DNA from: Yersinia canariae
Lineage (GTDB): Bacteria > Pseudomonadota > Gammaproteobacteria > Enterobacterales > Enterobacteriaceae
Direction of reading: 5' to 3'
Assembly (NCBI RefSeq): GCF_009831415.1
Contig: NZ_CP043727.1
Location: 1,364,001-1,428,000, forward strand
Length of the DNA: 64,000 nucleotides
The position numbers and the translations under genes were made by a program. Under the pieces are notes generated by a model that made no database searches, was not told the DNA's origin, and saw only the letters and a list, made by a program, of their open reading frames with translations. Of the stretch, positions 33,829-43,105 are shown in pieces (the first letter of the stretch is position 1; every line of letters starts with the position of its first letter).

Positions 33829-34029
33829 TTATTTCCCGAGAATTTCCTTAAGGGGTGTTGGTTTTCTCTTAACGTTTTTGTTGTATTCATTCTGAAGGGC
33901 AAGAAAAATACCTTCGAAGCTTTCAGCAATGTACTGGTTAGTAACTGGTATATTACCCGACGCTAAGTGGCCAGCAATAACGTTACAGGTCTGCGTGAAT
34001 AAAAATTCTTTAGTTTCTTGGGTACTCAT
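33829..34029 (-). CDS. Small minus-strand moron-like protein
   Basis: 66 aa, unrecognised, on the opposite strand to the late genes. Shine-Dalgarno AAGGA is about ten bases upstream, and a leftward promoter with a perfect TTGACA -35 near 34120 and a weak -10 (TATGCT) precedes it. Basic C-terminus (NVKRKPTPLKEILGK). Position between lysis and terminase genes plus its own promoter suggest expression in the lysogen. Confidence 0.6.
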   Translation of the reverse strand: MSTQETKEFLFTQTCNVIAGHLASGNIPVTNQYIAESFEGIFLALQNEYNKNVKRKPTPLKEILGK

Positions 34030-34231
34030 TTATATGCTTTCCTTTTATTAATGATCTTGGGAGTGAGTTCATTTACTGTATGCGAAATGTAAGCATATAC
34101 TGCATTTGTTTATTGTCAATACATTGAAAAGTAAGATAAAACTGACGAGGTCGTCAACATCAGTAGCACTGATGAGCCATAATCTAAGCCACTGCCTAAT
34201 AAGTCGGTGGCTTTCTATTTAGGGATAGATC

Positions 34232-34876
34232 ATGGCAACTCTTAAGGATTTATCCAATCAGCTTCAGCAGATTAAAAAGCAGATTCCCTTTGCTGCTGCT
34301 CAGGCGCTAACAAGCGTTGCTCGTCAGATTGCCGCCGCTCAGAAGATTGGGATGCAACGCAATCTGGATAACCCAACACCATTCACGGTTAATTCTGTTG
34401 GCTCATTTGGTGCCCGTAAAGACCGCCTGCAGGCCAAGGTATTTGTGCGTGATATTGCTGCCAGTTATCTCGAACCGTTCGAGTTTGGAGGCCAACACAA
34501 GCTCAATGGCCAAGCGCTACTCAACCCTAAAAATATAAAGCTAAATAAGTTCGGCAACTTAGCCCGTAACAAAACTCAACAGCTAAAAGCTAAAGAGAAT
34601 GTCTTCGTAGGTGAGGTGAATGGTGTAAGTGGTTTCTTCCAACGAAAGAAATCAAAGAAAAGTAAAAAGGCTAAGAAACGCCAGAAGCGCTCACCTAATG
34701 GTGTGCATCGCGCCAGAGAGAAGCAAAGGGCACCTAAGCTGCTAATTCAGTTTGGTGAGGCTCTGGCGGTTAAACCAACGCTGGGTTACTTCGACCGATC
34801 AAACGCAATGGCACAGGCTTTAATGCCAGGAGCATTGAGTCTGGCAATAGGACAGGCACTGAAGACAGCAAAGTAA
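34232..34876 (+). CDS. Phage protein with basic linker, possible tail-component Z-like
   Basis: 214 aa. The N-terminus (LKDLSNQLQQIKKQIPFAAA, ALTSVARQIAAAQK) resembles the start of minor tail protein Z/tail-completion proteins. A strongly basic stretch (KKSKKSKKAKKRQKRS, about 134-150) may bind nucleic acid. Located upstream of the terminase genes rather than with tail genes, which is unusual for a Z homologue. Function uncertain. Confidence 0.5.
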   Translation: MATLKDLSNQLQQIKKQIPFAAAQALTSVARQIAAAQKIGMQRNLDNPTPFTVNSVGSFGARKDRLQAKVFVRDIAASYLEPFEFGGQHKLNGQALLNPKNIKLNKFGNLARNKTQQLKAKENVFVGEVNGVSGFFQRKKSKKSKKAKKRQKRSPNGVHRAREKQRAPKLLIQFGEALAVKPTLGYFDRSNAMAQALMPGALSLAIGQALKTAK

Positions 34877-34989
34877 TCAGTTATATGATAACCATTATCA
34901 TCCAGAAAAAATGGGTCCTTCCTGCGACTTTTCTAATGTACGGGCATTGCGCGCCGTGCAGTTTTACCAGCTATAAATTTTTCATTTTG

Positions 34990-35125
34990 TGTCCCATGCC
35001 CCATGTGCATAGTTATGCAACCACAATCCACAGCCCTTGCGCTGTGGGGCTTTAGCTCTTTTTCTGCGTGGGACATTGTGGATGGGACACAAAAAAATGT
35101 CCCACGTAAATGTCCCATGTCCCAC
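34990..35125. repeat. Six TGTCCCAY repeats before terminase (candidate cos/pac region)
   Basis: TGTCCCA(C/T) at 34990, 35098, 35111 and 35118 (plus) and inverted at 35068 and 35082. The inverted and direct clusters face each other across 35090-35097. They lie just upstream of the small terminase gene, where lambda has cosB sites bound by gpNu1. Confidence 0.5.
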
Positions 35126-35141
35126 AGAGGCAATTTTCACC

Positions 35142-35708
35142 ATGAGCACGATGACGCAGGTTGACTACGCCAAACATGCTGGCGTTGATCGGAAGACGGT
35201 GAGCCGCTGGATCAAGGCCGGAAAATATATTGTTCTTGATGGTGATCTTGTCAACGTTGAGGAAAGTGATAAAGCGGTAGCGACTTTACGAGACGGCAAA
35301 GATCCCCGGACTAAAAACGCCAGCAAAAGTAAATCAGTCAAAGTGAAAGCCGCTGATATGGATGACAGTACTGATGCGACTGTTAAAGAAATCATGTTGG
35401 CGACAGGTGTTAAAATGACGCGGGAAGAGGCCGCAAGGGTAAAAGAGAATTACCTAGCGTTACTGACCAAGTTGGAGTTTGAAAAAGAAGACGGGCAGCT
35501 GGTGGAGCTAACAGTCGCAGAGGGTATTTTGTTTGATGCTTTTCGTGCTCAGCGCGACGCCTGGATGAACTGGCCGTCGAGGGTGGCTCCCTTGATGGCG
35601 GCTGACTTGGATGTTCCAGCCGATAGAATGACCGAGGTGTTATTAGAATATGTCCATAAACACATCTCTGGCCTCGGCGAACCTGAGTTTAACGCAGAGC
35701 AAACATGA
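35142..35708 (+). CDS. Terminase small subunit (Nu1-like)
   Basis: 188 aa from ATG 35142. The N-terminal winged helix-turn-helix (about 8-35: YAKHAGVDRKTVSRWIKAGK) recognises packaging sites; a charged linker follows, then a helical domain with EIMLATGVKMTREEAARVKENYL for oligomerisation and contact to the large subunit. Matches the Nu1/DNA-packaging family. The 3' end overlaps the large subunit gene by 59 bp. Confidence 0.82.
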   Translation: MSTMTQVDYAKHAGVDRKTVSRWIKAGKYIVLDGDLVNVEESDKAVATLRDGKDPRTKNASKSKSVKVKAADMDDSTDATVKEIMLATGVKMTREEAARVKENYLALLTKLEFEKEDGQLVELTVAEGILFDAFRAQRDAWMNWPSRVAPLMAADLDVPADRMTEVLLEYVHKHISGLGEPEFNAEQT

Positions 35709-37758
35709 CAAACTACTCCGCAGCGTTCGTAAGGGCTGGACACCACCACCCCGTATTAGCGTGCCCGATTGGGCTGATAGGTACCGTAAACTGGCAAAAG
35801 AAGCTGGCAGTACATCCGGTGACTGGGACACCTCAACCGTAGAGATTGCCCGAGGCCCTATGCTGGCGGCGACGGAATCCGGCGTTCATATTATTACCGT
35901 GATGTGCTGTACCCAGTTGATGAAGACCGCATTACTTGAAAATCTGTTTGGTTACTTCGCCCATCTTGATCCTTGTCCTATGTTGTTATTGCAACCTAAA
36001 GAGGATGCGGCAGAGCAGTTCTCTAAAGAACGAATTACACCTATGGTGCGAGTAACCCCGGTTCTGCGTCAGATCATAGGTGGCAATAAGCAAAAAAACT
36101 CGAAAGAGACGCTACTGTACAAATCCTTTACGGGGGGATTTATGGCGCTGGCTGGGGCGGGTAGCCCCGATAACCTTGCCCGGCGTCCGATCCGTGTGCT
36201 GCTGGCAGATGAGGTGGATAAATATCCAATTACCCGTGAAGGAGACCCAATAACCCTGGCAGAAGAGCGCACCGCAACGTTTGGCTTGAACTGGTTATCT
36301 GTTCGCGCCTGTTCTCCGACCGTTGAAGATGAAAGCCGCATTGCGGCAAGCTACGAGGAATCAGATCAGCGTCGGGCATCTATGGAATGTCCGCACTGTG
36401 GCCATCGCCTATTTCCTGATTTCTTCAAGCATGTTCACTGGCCATCTGAGGGGGATAAGCACAATACAAAATTAGCCATGATCCACTGTGAAAGCTGTGG
36501 TTCCGGTTGGTCAGAGGGCGACCGGCTAAGAGCGCTGTGCACTATTCAGTGGCACCAAACCAAACCGTTTGAATGCTGCGGCCAGCGTCATGTTCCGCTG
36601 AATAATTATGACCAGGCATGGCATGTTGATGATCAGGCCGCTGTCAGTGTTGTGTGGCGATGGTCCAAGTCTGAGCGCCACGCTGTTCATCTGGCTATTT
36701 GTCCTGACTGTGGGGCGCTGGGGATAGAGAATATTCACGCAGGTTTCCAGGCATCCAAATTATTTAGCCCGTGGCAGAAAGATAAACCGTCTGATATCGC
36801 GGCTAAATACCTTAAAGCCAAGAGTGATCCAGATAAAGAGTTGGCTTGGTGGAATACTCAAATGGGCCTGCCTCATCGACCCAACTACGGTAAGCGCCTC
36901 CCAGTGGATGAGTTGCTATCACGAAGAGAAGTCTTTGATGCTGAGGTTCCCGATGGTGTTGCCGTCCTGACGGCGGGTATTGATACTCAGGCCGACCGGT
37001 TAGAAATTGAAGTGGTTGGCTGGGGAAAGGATGAGGAGAGTTGGTCTGTGGCGTTTGATGTCATTGAGGGAGATCTTGAAACAGCAGAACCTTGGCTTCG
37101 GCTTGATGCCTATCTGAAGCAGATATGGCGGCGGGCAGATGGACGTGGTTTTACCATCATGGCCGCTTGTCATGACTCCGGCGGTAACCACACGCAAAAG
37201 GTCTATGAGTTTGCCAAAGAACGCTTAGGTCGTCGGATATGGGCCATTAAAGGAGAGTCAGCCACCGGCGGTAAGCGTTCTCCTATTTGGCCTAACAAGC
37301 GGCCAACATCAAAGAATCGGTCGCAGTTTCGTCCGGTCATTATTGGGGTTAACTCGGCAAAAGATTCTATTCGCGCCCGTCTTCATCTTGATAAACCCGG
37401 TCCCGGATATATGCACTTCTCAACTGATCGGGATATGGGGTATTTCAGCCAGTTAACGGCTGAGCGGTTGATCATGAAAGAGGCGGCTGGTCAGCGTTAC
37501 AGCGTTTGGGATCTGCCACATGGTAAGGCTAACGAGGCGCTGGACTGTCGAGTCTACGCTTACGCGGCACTAGCCGGACTGTTTCATATGGGGTTGAAAT
37601 TAAATACCCGCGCAATACTGATCGAGTCCGAACCCGATAAAATTTTACATCCTGTTCCTCCTGAACAGAAAGAGAAAACCAGTCTGCGTCTACCTGGTGC
37701 CATTATTCAGGAATCTGAACTTCCCGTAACAAAAAGCATCGCCAGTCGGCTGGCATAA
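35650..37758 (+). CDS. Terminase large subunit (GpA family)
   Basis: 702 aa packaging ATPase/nuclease of the lambda gpA family. N-terminal ISVPDWADRYRKL, ATPase Walker-B-like VLLADEVDKYP, two Cys pairs (CPHCGH ... CESCGSGWS) and nuclease-domain acidic motifs (AGIDTQADRLEIEVVGWG; NEALDCRVYAYAAL). Cuts concatemers and drives DNA into the prohead. The first ATG (35650) gives MSINTSLAS. Confidence 0.93.
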   Translation: MSINTSLASANLSLTQSKHDKLLRSVRKGWTPPPRISVPDWADRYRKLAKEAGSTSGDWDTSTVEIARGPMLAATESGVHIITVMCCTQLMKTALLENLFGYFAHLDPCPMLLLQPKEDAAEQFSKERITPMVRVTPVLRQIIGGNKQKNSKETLLYKSFTGGFMALAGAGSPDNLARRPIRVLLADEVDKYPITREGDPITLAEERTATFGLNWLSVRACSPTVEDESRIAASYEESDQRRASMECPHCGHRLFPDFFKHVHWPSEGDKHNTKLAMIHCESCGSGWSEGDRLRALCTIQWHQTKPFECCGQRHVPLNNYDQAWHVDDQAAVSVVWRWSKSERHAVHLAICPDCGALGIENIHAGFQASKLFSPWQKDKPSDIAAKYLKAKSDPDKELAWWNTQMGLPHRPNYGKRLPVDELLSRREVFDAEVPDGVAVLTAGIDTQADRLEIEVVGWGKDEESWSVAFDVIEGDLETAEPWLRLDAYLKQIWRRADGRGFTIMAACHDSGGNHTQKVYEFAKERLGRRIWAIKGESATGGKRSPIWPNKRPTSKNRSQFRPVIIGVNSAKDSIRARLHLDKPGPGYMHFSTDRDMGYFSQLTAERLIMKEAAGQRYSVWDLPHGKANEALDCRVYAYAALAGLFHMGLKLNTRAILIESEPDKILHPVPPEQKEKTSLRLPGAIIQESELPVTKSIASRLA

Positions 37759-37766
37759 GGATTTCT

Positions 37767-38030
37767 ATGTTCAATGCAAACACCAGCCTGCTGGCCGGTG
37801 CGATGAGTCGCGCCCAATTAGAAGAGGCATTAAACCGAGCACAACAAGCCTATATCGAATTATCGTCCGGTGCGAAGGGCGTTTCGTTCTCTTATGCACA
37901 AGGAGATGGCACCCGATCAGTTACCTATCAGCAAACAGATATTGGGACACTCATGGGGTTAATTCAGCTTCTTCAGGCTCAGTTAGGCGTTGTTAAGCAT
38001 CCGCGCAGGGCGCTAAGGTTTCGTTACTGA
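37767..38030 (+). CDS. Head-tail joining protein gpW-like
   Basis: 87 aa, matching gpW: MSRAQLEEALNRAQQAYIELSSGAKGVSFSY, a two-helix plus hairpin protein needed for tail attachment. Between terminase and portal as in lambda. Confidence 0.85.
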   Translation: MFNANTSLLAGAMSRAQLEEALNRAQQAYIELSSGAKGVSFSYAQGDGTRSVTYQQTDIGTLMGLIQLLQAQLGVVKHPRRALRFRY

Positions 38031-39667
38031 TGAAAAATGAAGTGAGAATTTTAGGGCCGGACGGTCGCCCATTACCGCCATCCCAATCAAGGGCATCGAT
38101 GCTAAATGGCTCCAGTGGCCTTCCCTATGATGCCGCTGATCAATTTAGTGACACGATGGCTAACTGGCAACCATCTCTATGGTCGCCAGATAACGAAATC
38201 AATACGTCACGCGATCAGGTTGTCGCCCGTGTTCGGGACATGGTGCGTAATGATGGCTGGGCCTCGGGCAGTGTGACCAGAATTTTGGATAATGCCGTTG
38301 GTGCGTCTTTTCGCCCACTGGCCAAAGTCGATTATCGGACGCTGGCATTGATGACCGGCAATCCTAAATTTAACGCGAAATGGGCTGATGAATACGGACG
38401 GGCCATTGAATCAGGCTGGCGAATTTGGGCCAATGACCCCAATCGTTATTGTGATGTGGAAAGAAAGAAAACCGTGGCCCAACTGCTTCGGCTTGGTTTT
38501 CGCCACAAACTGACTGACGGTGATGCACTTTGTGTCATGCAATATCGCCCTGACCGTCTTGGCTACGGTAAAGCGCAGTATGCCACGGCGATGCAAATTA
38601 TTGACCCGGACAGATTGAGTAATCCACAACAGAAGTTCGACATGTTGAATGTGCGCGGCGGTGTTGAAATTGATGAGGACGGGGTGCCAGTAGCCTACCA
38701 CATCCGCAAGGCGCACATGGGGGACTGGTGGGCGGCGCAAGAAACCATGACGTGGGAACGTATTCCACGTGAAACAGACTGGGGACGTCCGATTGTCATT
38801 CATGACTTTGACAGTGACCGCGCCTCCCAACACCGGGGTATCAGTATTTTCACCCCGATCGTTCAGCGCCTGAAAATGCTGATTAAGTACGATGAAGTGG
38901 AGTTGCAATCTTCAATATTGAACTCCATTTTTGCCGCTTTTATCACGTCGCCTTATGACCCCGGTCTGGTTGCTGAATCTCTCGATACTAGTGATGATGT
39001 GATTAAGTATCAGAAAATGCGTCGAGAATATCACGACGAAAAACGCCTTTCATTACAAAGTGGTGCCCGTATTCCTATATTAGCACCTGGCGAGAGTATG
39101 ACTGCGCTAAATGCTGTTAGACCAACTAGCAACTTTGTGGCCTTCGAAAGTGCCGCATTAAGAAACGTTGCCGCTTCGCTGGGTATTTCTACCCAACAAC
39201 TGACCCAAGACTGGTCAGATGTTAACTACAGTTCAGCACGTTCTGCCATGTTGGAAGCTTGGAAAACCCTTACCCGCCGTCGTGATGATTTTGCGACAGG
39301 CTTCGCCCAACCTATTTTGTCGTGCTTTATCGAAGAGTTGCATGATTTAGGCGAGGTTCCCTTGCCGGATGGTGCGCCTGATTTTCTCGCGGCGAAAGCT
39401 GCCTATTGCCGTGCTCAGTGGATGGGGCCTGGTCGTGGTTGGGTTGATCCCGTGGCTGAGAAGAAAGGGGCTATTCTCGGGATGGAGGCGGGGTTATCTA
39501 CTCTCGAAATGGAAGCCGCTGAGAACGTGGGGGAAGACTGGGAAGAATTGCTGGATCAGCGCCAGCGAGAACGAGAGGCTTATATCGAGCGCGGATTGCC
39601 TATTCCTACCTGGTTGCAAGCAGAAACCTTTGCACCTGACCAACAACAAAAACCGGAGGCACAGTGA
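38030..39667 (+). CDS. Portal protein (lambda gpB family)
   Basis: 545 aa. Typical lambda-family portal features: YDAADQFSDTMANWQP near the N-terminus, RDMVRNDGWASGSVTRILDN, and the clip/stem region around QRLKMLIKYDEVELQ. Forms the dodecameric DNA entry ring. Start overlaps the gpW stop by one base; end overlaps the protease gene by 4 bp. Confidence 0.93.
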   Translation: MKNEVRILGPDGRPLPPSQSRASMLNGSSGLPYDAADQFSDTMANWQPSLWSPDNEINTSRDQVVARVRDMVRNDGWASGSVTRILDNAVGASFRPLAKVDYRTLALMTGNPKFNAKWADEYGRAIESGWRIWANDPNRYCDVERKKTVAQLLRLGFRHKLTDGDALCVMQYRPDRLGYGKAQYATAMQIIDPDRLSNPQQKFDMLNVRGGVEIDEDGVPVAYHIRKAHMGDWWAAQETMTWERIPRETDWGRPIVIHDFDSDRASQHRGISIFTPIVQRLKMLIKYDEVELQSSILNSIFAAFITSPYDPGLVAESLDTSDDVIKYQKMRREYHDEKRLSLQSGARIPILAPGESMTALNAVRPTSNFVAFESAALRNVAASLGISTQQLTQDWSDVNYSSARSAMLEAWKTLTRRRDDFATGFAQPILSCFIEELHDLGEVPLPDGAPDFLAAKAAYCRAQWMGPGRGWVDPVAEKKGAILGMEAGLSTLEMEAAENVGEDWEELLDQRQREREAYIERGLPIPTWLQAETFAPDQQQKPEAQ

Positions 39668-40521
39668 ACCTTCCACATTTAGCCCAGCGGCTATTTAACA
39701 CCCCGCTGGCACTTCATCCACACAAGGCTGAAGTAGTTATGGCGGCATTGACTGACCGGTTCGGTTTAACGCGCATTCAGTCTAATTCCGATTGGGATTG
39801 TGATGATGACGATACGTTTTCACGTAAGGGGCGTGACTGTGGCTATGACGTTATAGAGGGTGTGGCAGTCATTCCGATTCAAGGCACGTTAGTGCAAAAG
39901 TTAGGCACCCTGCGCCCTTATAGCGGCATGACAGGTTATGACGGCATTAGGGCCAGCTTCTTAACCGCGCTCAATGATGACGCAGTTAAGGGCATTTGTT
40001 TTGATATCGATTCACCGGGCGGTGAAGTCGCCGGCTGTTTTGATTTGGTTGATGAAATTTATGCTGCCCGAGGCGCTAAACCCATTTGGTCAATCTTGTC
40101 CGAAAATGCGTATTCAGCCGCTTATGCACTGGCCAGTGCCGCAGATCGGATTATTGTCCCGCGAACGGGGGGCGTCGGTTCGATTGGCGTCATCGTGATG
40201 CATGTTGACTGGTCACAACGCATAAAAAGCGACGGAGTACAGGTCACCATCATTACTTTTGGTAGCAGAAAGGCGGAATCAAATCCCTATGAAGCATTAA
40301 GCGAAGAGGCGAAAAAAGCCATTCAGTCGGACGTTGACGAGATGGGCCGCCTGTTTGTGAGTACGGTTTCCCGCAATCGCGGGATAGCAGAGAGAACCAT
40401 CAGAGACACCGAGGCGGCCTGTTTCCTGGCCGCTGATGGTGTGCAACTGGGGCTGGCTGATCAAGTGGCCTCGCCTGATGTCGCATTCCGCGATTTATTA
40501 ACATTGGTTGGAGAAAAGTAA
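39664..40521 (+). CDS. Prohead protease, S49 family (lambda gpC-like)
   Basis: 285 aa ClpP/SppA-fold serine protease. Oxyanion segment DIDSPGGEVAG, nucleophile Ser in SENAYSAAYALASAADRI, GGVGSIGVIVMH and a C-terminal Lys region (GSRKAESNPYE). Processes head proteins during assembly. The scaffold domain normally fused at the C-terminus is here a separate gene starting at 40521. Confidence 0.9.
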   Translation: MNLPHLAQRLFNTPLALHPHKAEVVMAALTDRFGLTRIQSNSDWDCDDDDTFSRKGRDCGYDVIEGVAVIPIQGTLVQKLGTLRPYSGMTGYDGIRASFLTALNDDAVKGICFDIDSPGGEVAGCFDLVDEIYAARGAKPIWSILSENAYSAAYALASAADRIIVPRTGGVGSIGVIVMHVDWSQRIKSDGVQVTIITFGSRKAESNPYEALSEEAKKAIQSDVDEMGRLFVSTVSRNRGIAERTIRDTEAACFLAADGVQLGLADQVASPDVAFRDLLTLVGEK

Positions 40522-41105
40522 TGGCGAAAATTAAAGGTTTTTCACACCTGTTTGGTCGTGGGACCAAAGCATCAGAAGAGACCGAAGACGATAAGGAAAA
40601 GTCCAAAAAAGCCAAGGGGCGTCAGGCGGAAGAGGATGAAAAAGATCCTGATGCCGAAGAGAACGATGACGACCAAAACGATAACCCTGATGATCAGGAT
40701 AATAAAGACCCTGACGCCAATGATGACAGCGATGATGCTGACGCAGAAGAAGGAGAAGACGACGACGGCGATGATGATAAAGAAGACCGTAACGTTAAAA
40801 AGGGCCGCAGTGCCGAACGTAGTCGCTGTGCTCGTATCTTTGGCAGTCAACATGCGGCTGGACGTATAGATTTGGCGGCAACACTGGCCCTTCACTCAGG
40901 CATAAGTTCTGCTGCTGCTATCCGTATTCTGGCAACCACAGCCACGGCAGCGCCGGCTTCAGCTTCCCGCAAACGGACACTGGATGAACGTATGCAGGCG
41001 GCTAATACCCCACGACCAGGACAAGATGCCGCGACGACATCCAAGGGAATGTCTGTGGTACAGAAAATGGCCAGTCTTTATGACTCAGCAAAAGGTAAAA
41101 AATAA
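40521..41105 (+). CDS. Acidic scaffold-like head assembly protein
   Basis: 194 aa: basic start, then about 70 residues nearly all Asp/Glu/Asn (about 20-92), then RSRCARIFGSQHAAGRIDLAATLALHSG and RKRTLDERMQAANTP, which match the C-terminal tails of protease-scaffold fusions in related phages. Starts on the last base of the protease gene. Probably the scaffold; the acidic tract is unusually long. Confidence 0.65.
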   Translation: MAKIKGFSHLFGRGTKASEETEDDKEKSKKAKGRQAEEDEKDPDAEENDDDQNDNPDDQDNKDPDANDDSDDADAEEGEDDDGDDDKEDRNVKKGRSAERSRCARIFGSQHAAGRIDLAATLALHSGISSAAAIRILATTATAAPASASRKRTLDERMQAANTPRPGQDAATTSKGMSVVQKMASLYDSAKGKK

Positions 41106-41506
41106 TGGATAACTTTGGACAAAATGCTTTCCAGCCGGGCATGCGCTCATCATTGTTTACGCCAGATCAGTTAGTGTCAGGGCCGTTGCAGTTGGTGACG
41201 GATACCGGTGTTATTGCACAAGCCGCAACTCTCTCTTTGCGCGGTACGGTATTGGGGAAAATTAAGGCATCGGGCCAGTACATTAAATCGGTTAAAACCG
41301 CGACGGACGGCAGCGAGACGCCTGTTGCTATCCTTGTTGATAATGTGGACTCGACCGCAGCAGCTCAACGTGGTGGTGCTTACCTGATGGGGCAATTTAA
41401 CCAGAATAGTATCATTTATGATAATTCATGGACGCTGGCTGAATTAAAAACCGCGCTTCGTCCTTACTCAATCTTCCTCGAAGACAGTATTCAAGCACCC
41501 GTTTAA
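41105..41506 (+). CDS. Head decoration protein gpD-like
   Basis: 133 aa, gpD family: a SLFTPDQLVSGPLQLVTDTGVIAQ start and the beta-tulip region VATD-like with PVAILVDNVDSTAA. Trimers stabilise the expanded capsid. One-base overlap with the scaffold-like gene, upstream of the capsid gene. Confidence 0.87.
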   Translation: MDNFGQNAFQPGMRSSLFTPDQLVSGPLQLVTDTGVIAQAATLSLRGTVLGKIKASGQYIKSVKTATDGSETPVAILVDNVDSTAAAQRGGAYLMGQFNQNSIIYDNSWTLAELKTALRPYSIFLEDSIQAPV

Positions 41507-41619
41507 CACCTCCCTTTATTTTCTGATTTGCACCCAATGCCATTCATCTGGTAGGGGCATGCTCGTCTTCAATCTTTGTCTGGTGGCTGTGGCTGCCAGC
41601 AAATTAAAAGAGATACTAC

Positions 41620-42666
41620 ATGAATATTTACGATACCAATGTGCTGGTGGGTCTGGTTCCCAACCTGAAAACAAGCCAGAACTGGTTACTCGATCGCTTC
41701 TTTCCCAATGTGGTGGCCTATGAAACCGAAGAGGTTTCCATTGACGTTGATATTGGTAAACGTCGTATGTCTCCTTTTGTTTCTCCGTTAGTTGAAGGGA
41801 AGCTGGTAGAGAGCCGTAAGTACCAAACCAACACCTTTAAACCGGCTTATATCAAAGACAAACGCGCACCTGATTTGCGTAAACCTATCCGCCGCCAGAT
41901 GGGGGAGCGCATTGGTGGGGAATACACCGCCGCAGAGCGCGAAATGTTAAATATCCAGTTTGAAATGGAAGACCAGATCGACATGCTCAACCGTCGCCTG
42001 GAATGGATGGCGGCCAGTGCGCTAACCAAATCACAGATAACGGTAGTGGGGGAAGGCTTCCCGACAACTGTTATTGATTTTGGTCGCTCCAGTAACTTGA
42101 CTATTACGCTGAGTGGATCAGATAAATGGCCTTTATCTGTAGCCGCAGGCACAACAAACACCCAGCCTTCAGATGATATTGAAGACTGGCAAACGCTGAT
42201 GTTGAAAGAGTCTGGGGCTGTGGCTACTGACTTGGTATTTACAACCTCCTCATGGAAAGCGTTCCGTCTCGATACCACCATTAAGGACAATGCTATTACC
42301 TTCCCGGCATTGAGTCCGTTTGGTAATCAAGTTGATGCGGGGCCGCGAGCCGCAAAAGGTGCGGTCTATAAAGGGCGCTGGGGCAACTTTGATTTGTGGC
42401 TGTATAACGACTGGTTTGTTGACCCGGTTGATGGCATCGAAAAACCAATGATCCCTGATGGCGCGGTATTGATGTCAGGTGCTGACCTGATGGGGACGCG
42501 TGCCTTTGGTGTCATTCTTGATCCGGCGTTTAATTATGGGCCTTTAGCCTTTGCGCCCAAGTCATGGATTATGCCTGACCCCGCGCAACGTTATCTGTTG
42601 ATGCAATCGGCTCCGCTGGTTATTCCAAGCCGAGTGAATGCCTCACTTTGTGCGACGGTGGTGTGA
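41620..42666 (+). CDS. Major capsid protein (lambda gpE family)
   Basis: 348 aa: MNIYDTNVLVGLVPNLKTSQNWLLDRFFPN and IDVDIGKRRMSPFVSPLVEGK, typical of the gpE family HK97-fold capsid. 113 bp after gpD. Full length. Confidence 0.93.
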   Translation: MNIYDTNVLVGLVPNLKTSQNWLLDRFFPNVVAYETEEVSIDVDIGKRRMSPFVSPLVEGKLVESRKYQTNTFKPAYIKDKRAPDLRKPIRRQMGERIGGEYTAAEREMLNIQFEMEDQIDMLNRRLEWMAASALTKSQITVVGEGFPTTVIDFGRSSNLTITLSGSDKWPLSVAAGTTNTQPSDDIEDWQTLMLKESGAVATDLVFTTSSWKAFRLDTTIKDNAITFPALSPFGNQVDAGPRAAKGAVYKGRWGNFDLWLYNDWFVDPVDGIEKPMIPDGAVLMSGADLMGTRAFGVILDPAFNYGPLAFAPKSWIMPDPAQRYLLMQSAPLVIPSRVNASLCATVV

Positions 42667-42667
42667 T

Positions 42668-43105
42668 ATGGCAAAACTAACAAAGCAACAAACGAGCATC
42701 AATAAACTGGGCGGTTTGCCGCCCGAGTTCGCAGCGGATACCGAACAGGAACAAACCGAGGAAAAAGCGCTTGTTGAGTCTGATGTTCAGAAAAAAAACA
42801 CAGAGAATTTAAGGGGGGGAGATAATCCTGCTGACGACTCTGACGACTCTGACGACTCTGACGACTCTGACGACTCTGACGACTCTGACGAATTGGAAGT
42901 TGTTGTCGAAAAAGGCCAGACCCTGCGCCATAACGGAACAACGTACACGGAAGACCGTCTCTTATCTCTGCCTTATGGTGATGCCGAGCGACTGATTAAC
43001 CTGGGTGTGGTAGCCGATGTGAAAGCGTTACGGCAGCAGGCGGCTAGTGCTATTGGCCCCTCCGTCACTGTCGATGATGGTGTGAAGATAAATCGGGGTA
43101 GCTGA
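42668..43105 (+). CDS. Head accessory protein with (DDS)n tract (FI-like position)
   Basis: 145 aa from ATG 42668. The N-terminal third is charged; residues about 55-75 are six Asp-Asp-Ser repeats. The C-terminal part (VEKGQTLRHNGTTYTEDRLLSLPYGDAERLINLGVV) is a small ordered domain. Lies after the capsid gene where lambda has FI, a packaging accessory protein with an acidic, repetitive N-terminus. No closer family recognised. Confidence 0.6.
   Translation: MAKLTKQQTSINKLGGLPPEFAADTEQEQTEEKALVESDVQKKNTENLRGGDNPADDSDDSDDSDDSDDSDDSDELEVVVEKGQTLRHNGTTYTEDRLLSLPYGDAERLINLGVVADVKALRQQAASAIGPSVTVDDGVKINRGS
42833..42891 (+). repeat. 9-bp tandem repeat (GACGACTCT)6
   Basis: Six perfect copies of GACGACTCT (42833-42886) plus a partial one, in frame, encoding Asp-Asp-Ser. 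Runs of eight A (about 42791) and seven G (about 42813) lie just upstream. Confidence 0.95.

Noticed and set aside
34888..34912. Fur-box-like palindrome near ATGATAACCATTATCAT
   Set aside because: Only part of the Fur consensus matches, and no gene with an iron role follows. It could be a simple hairpin after the 34232 gene.
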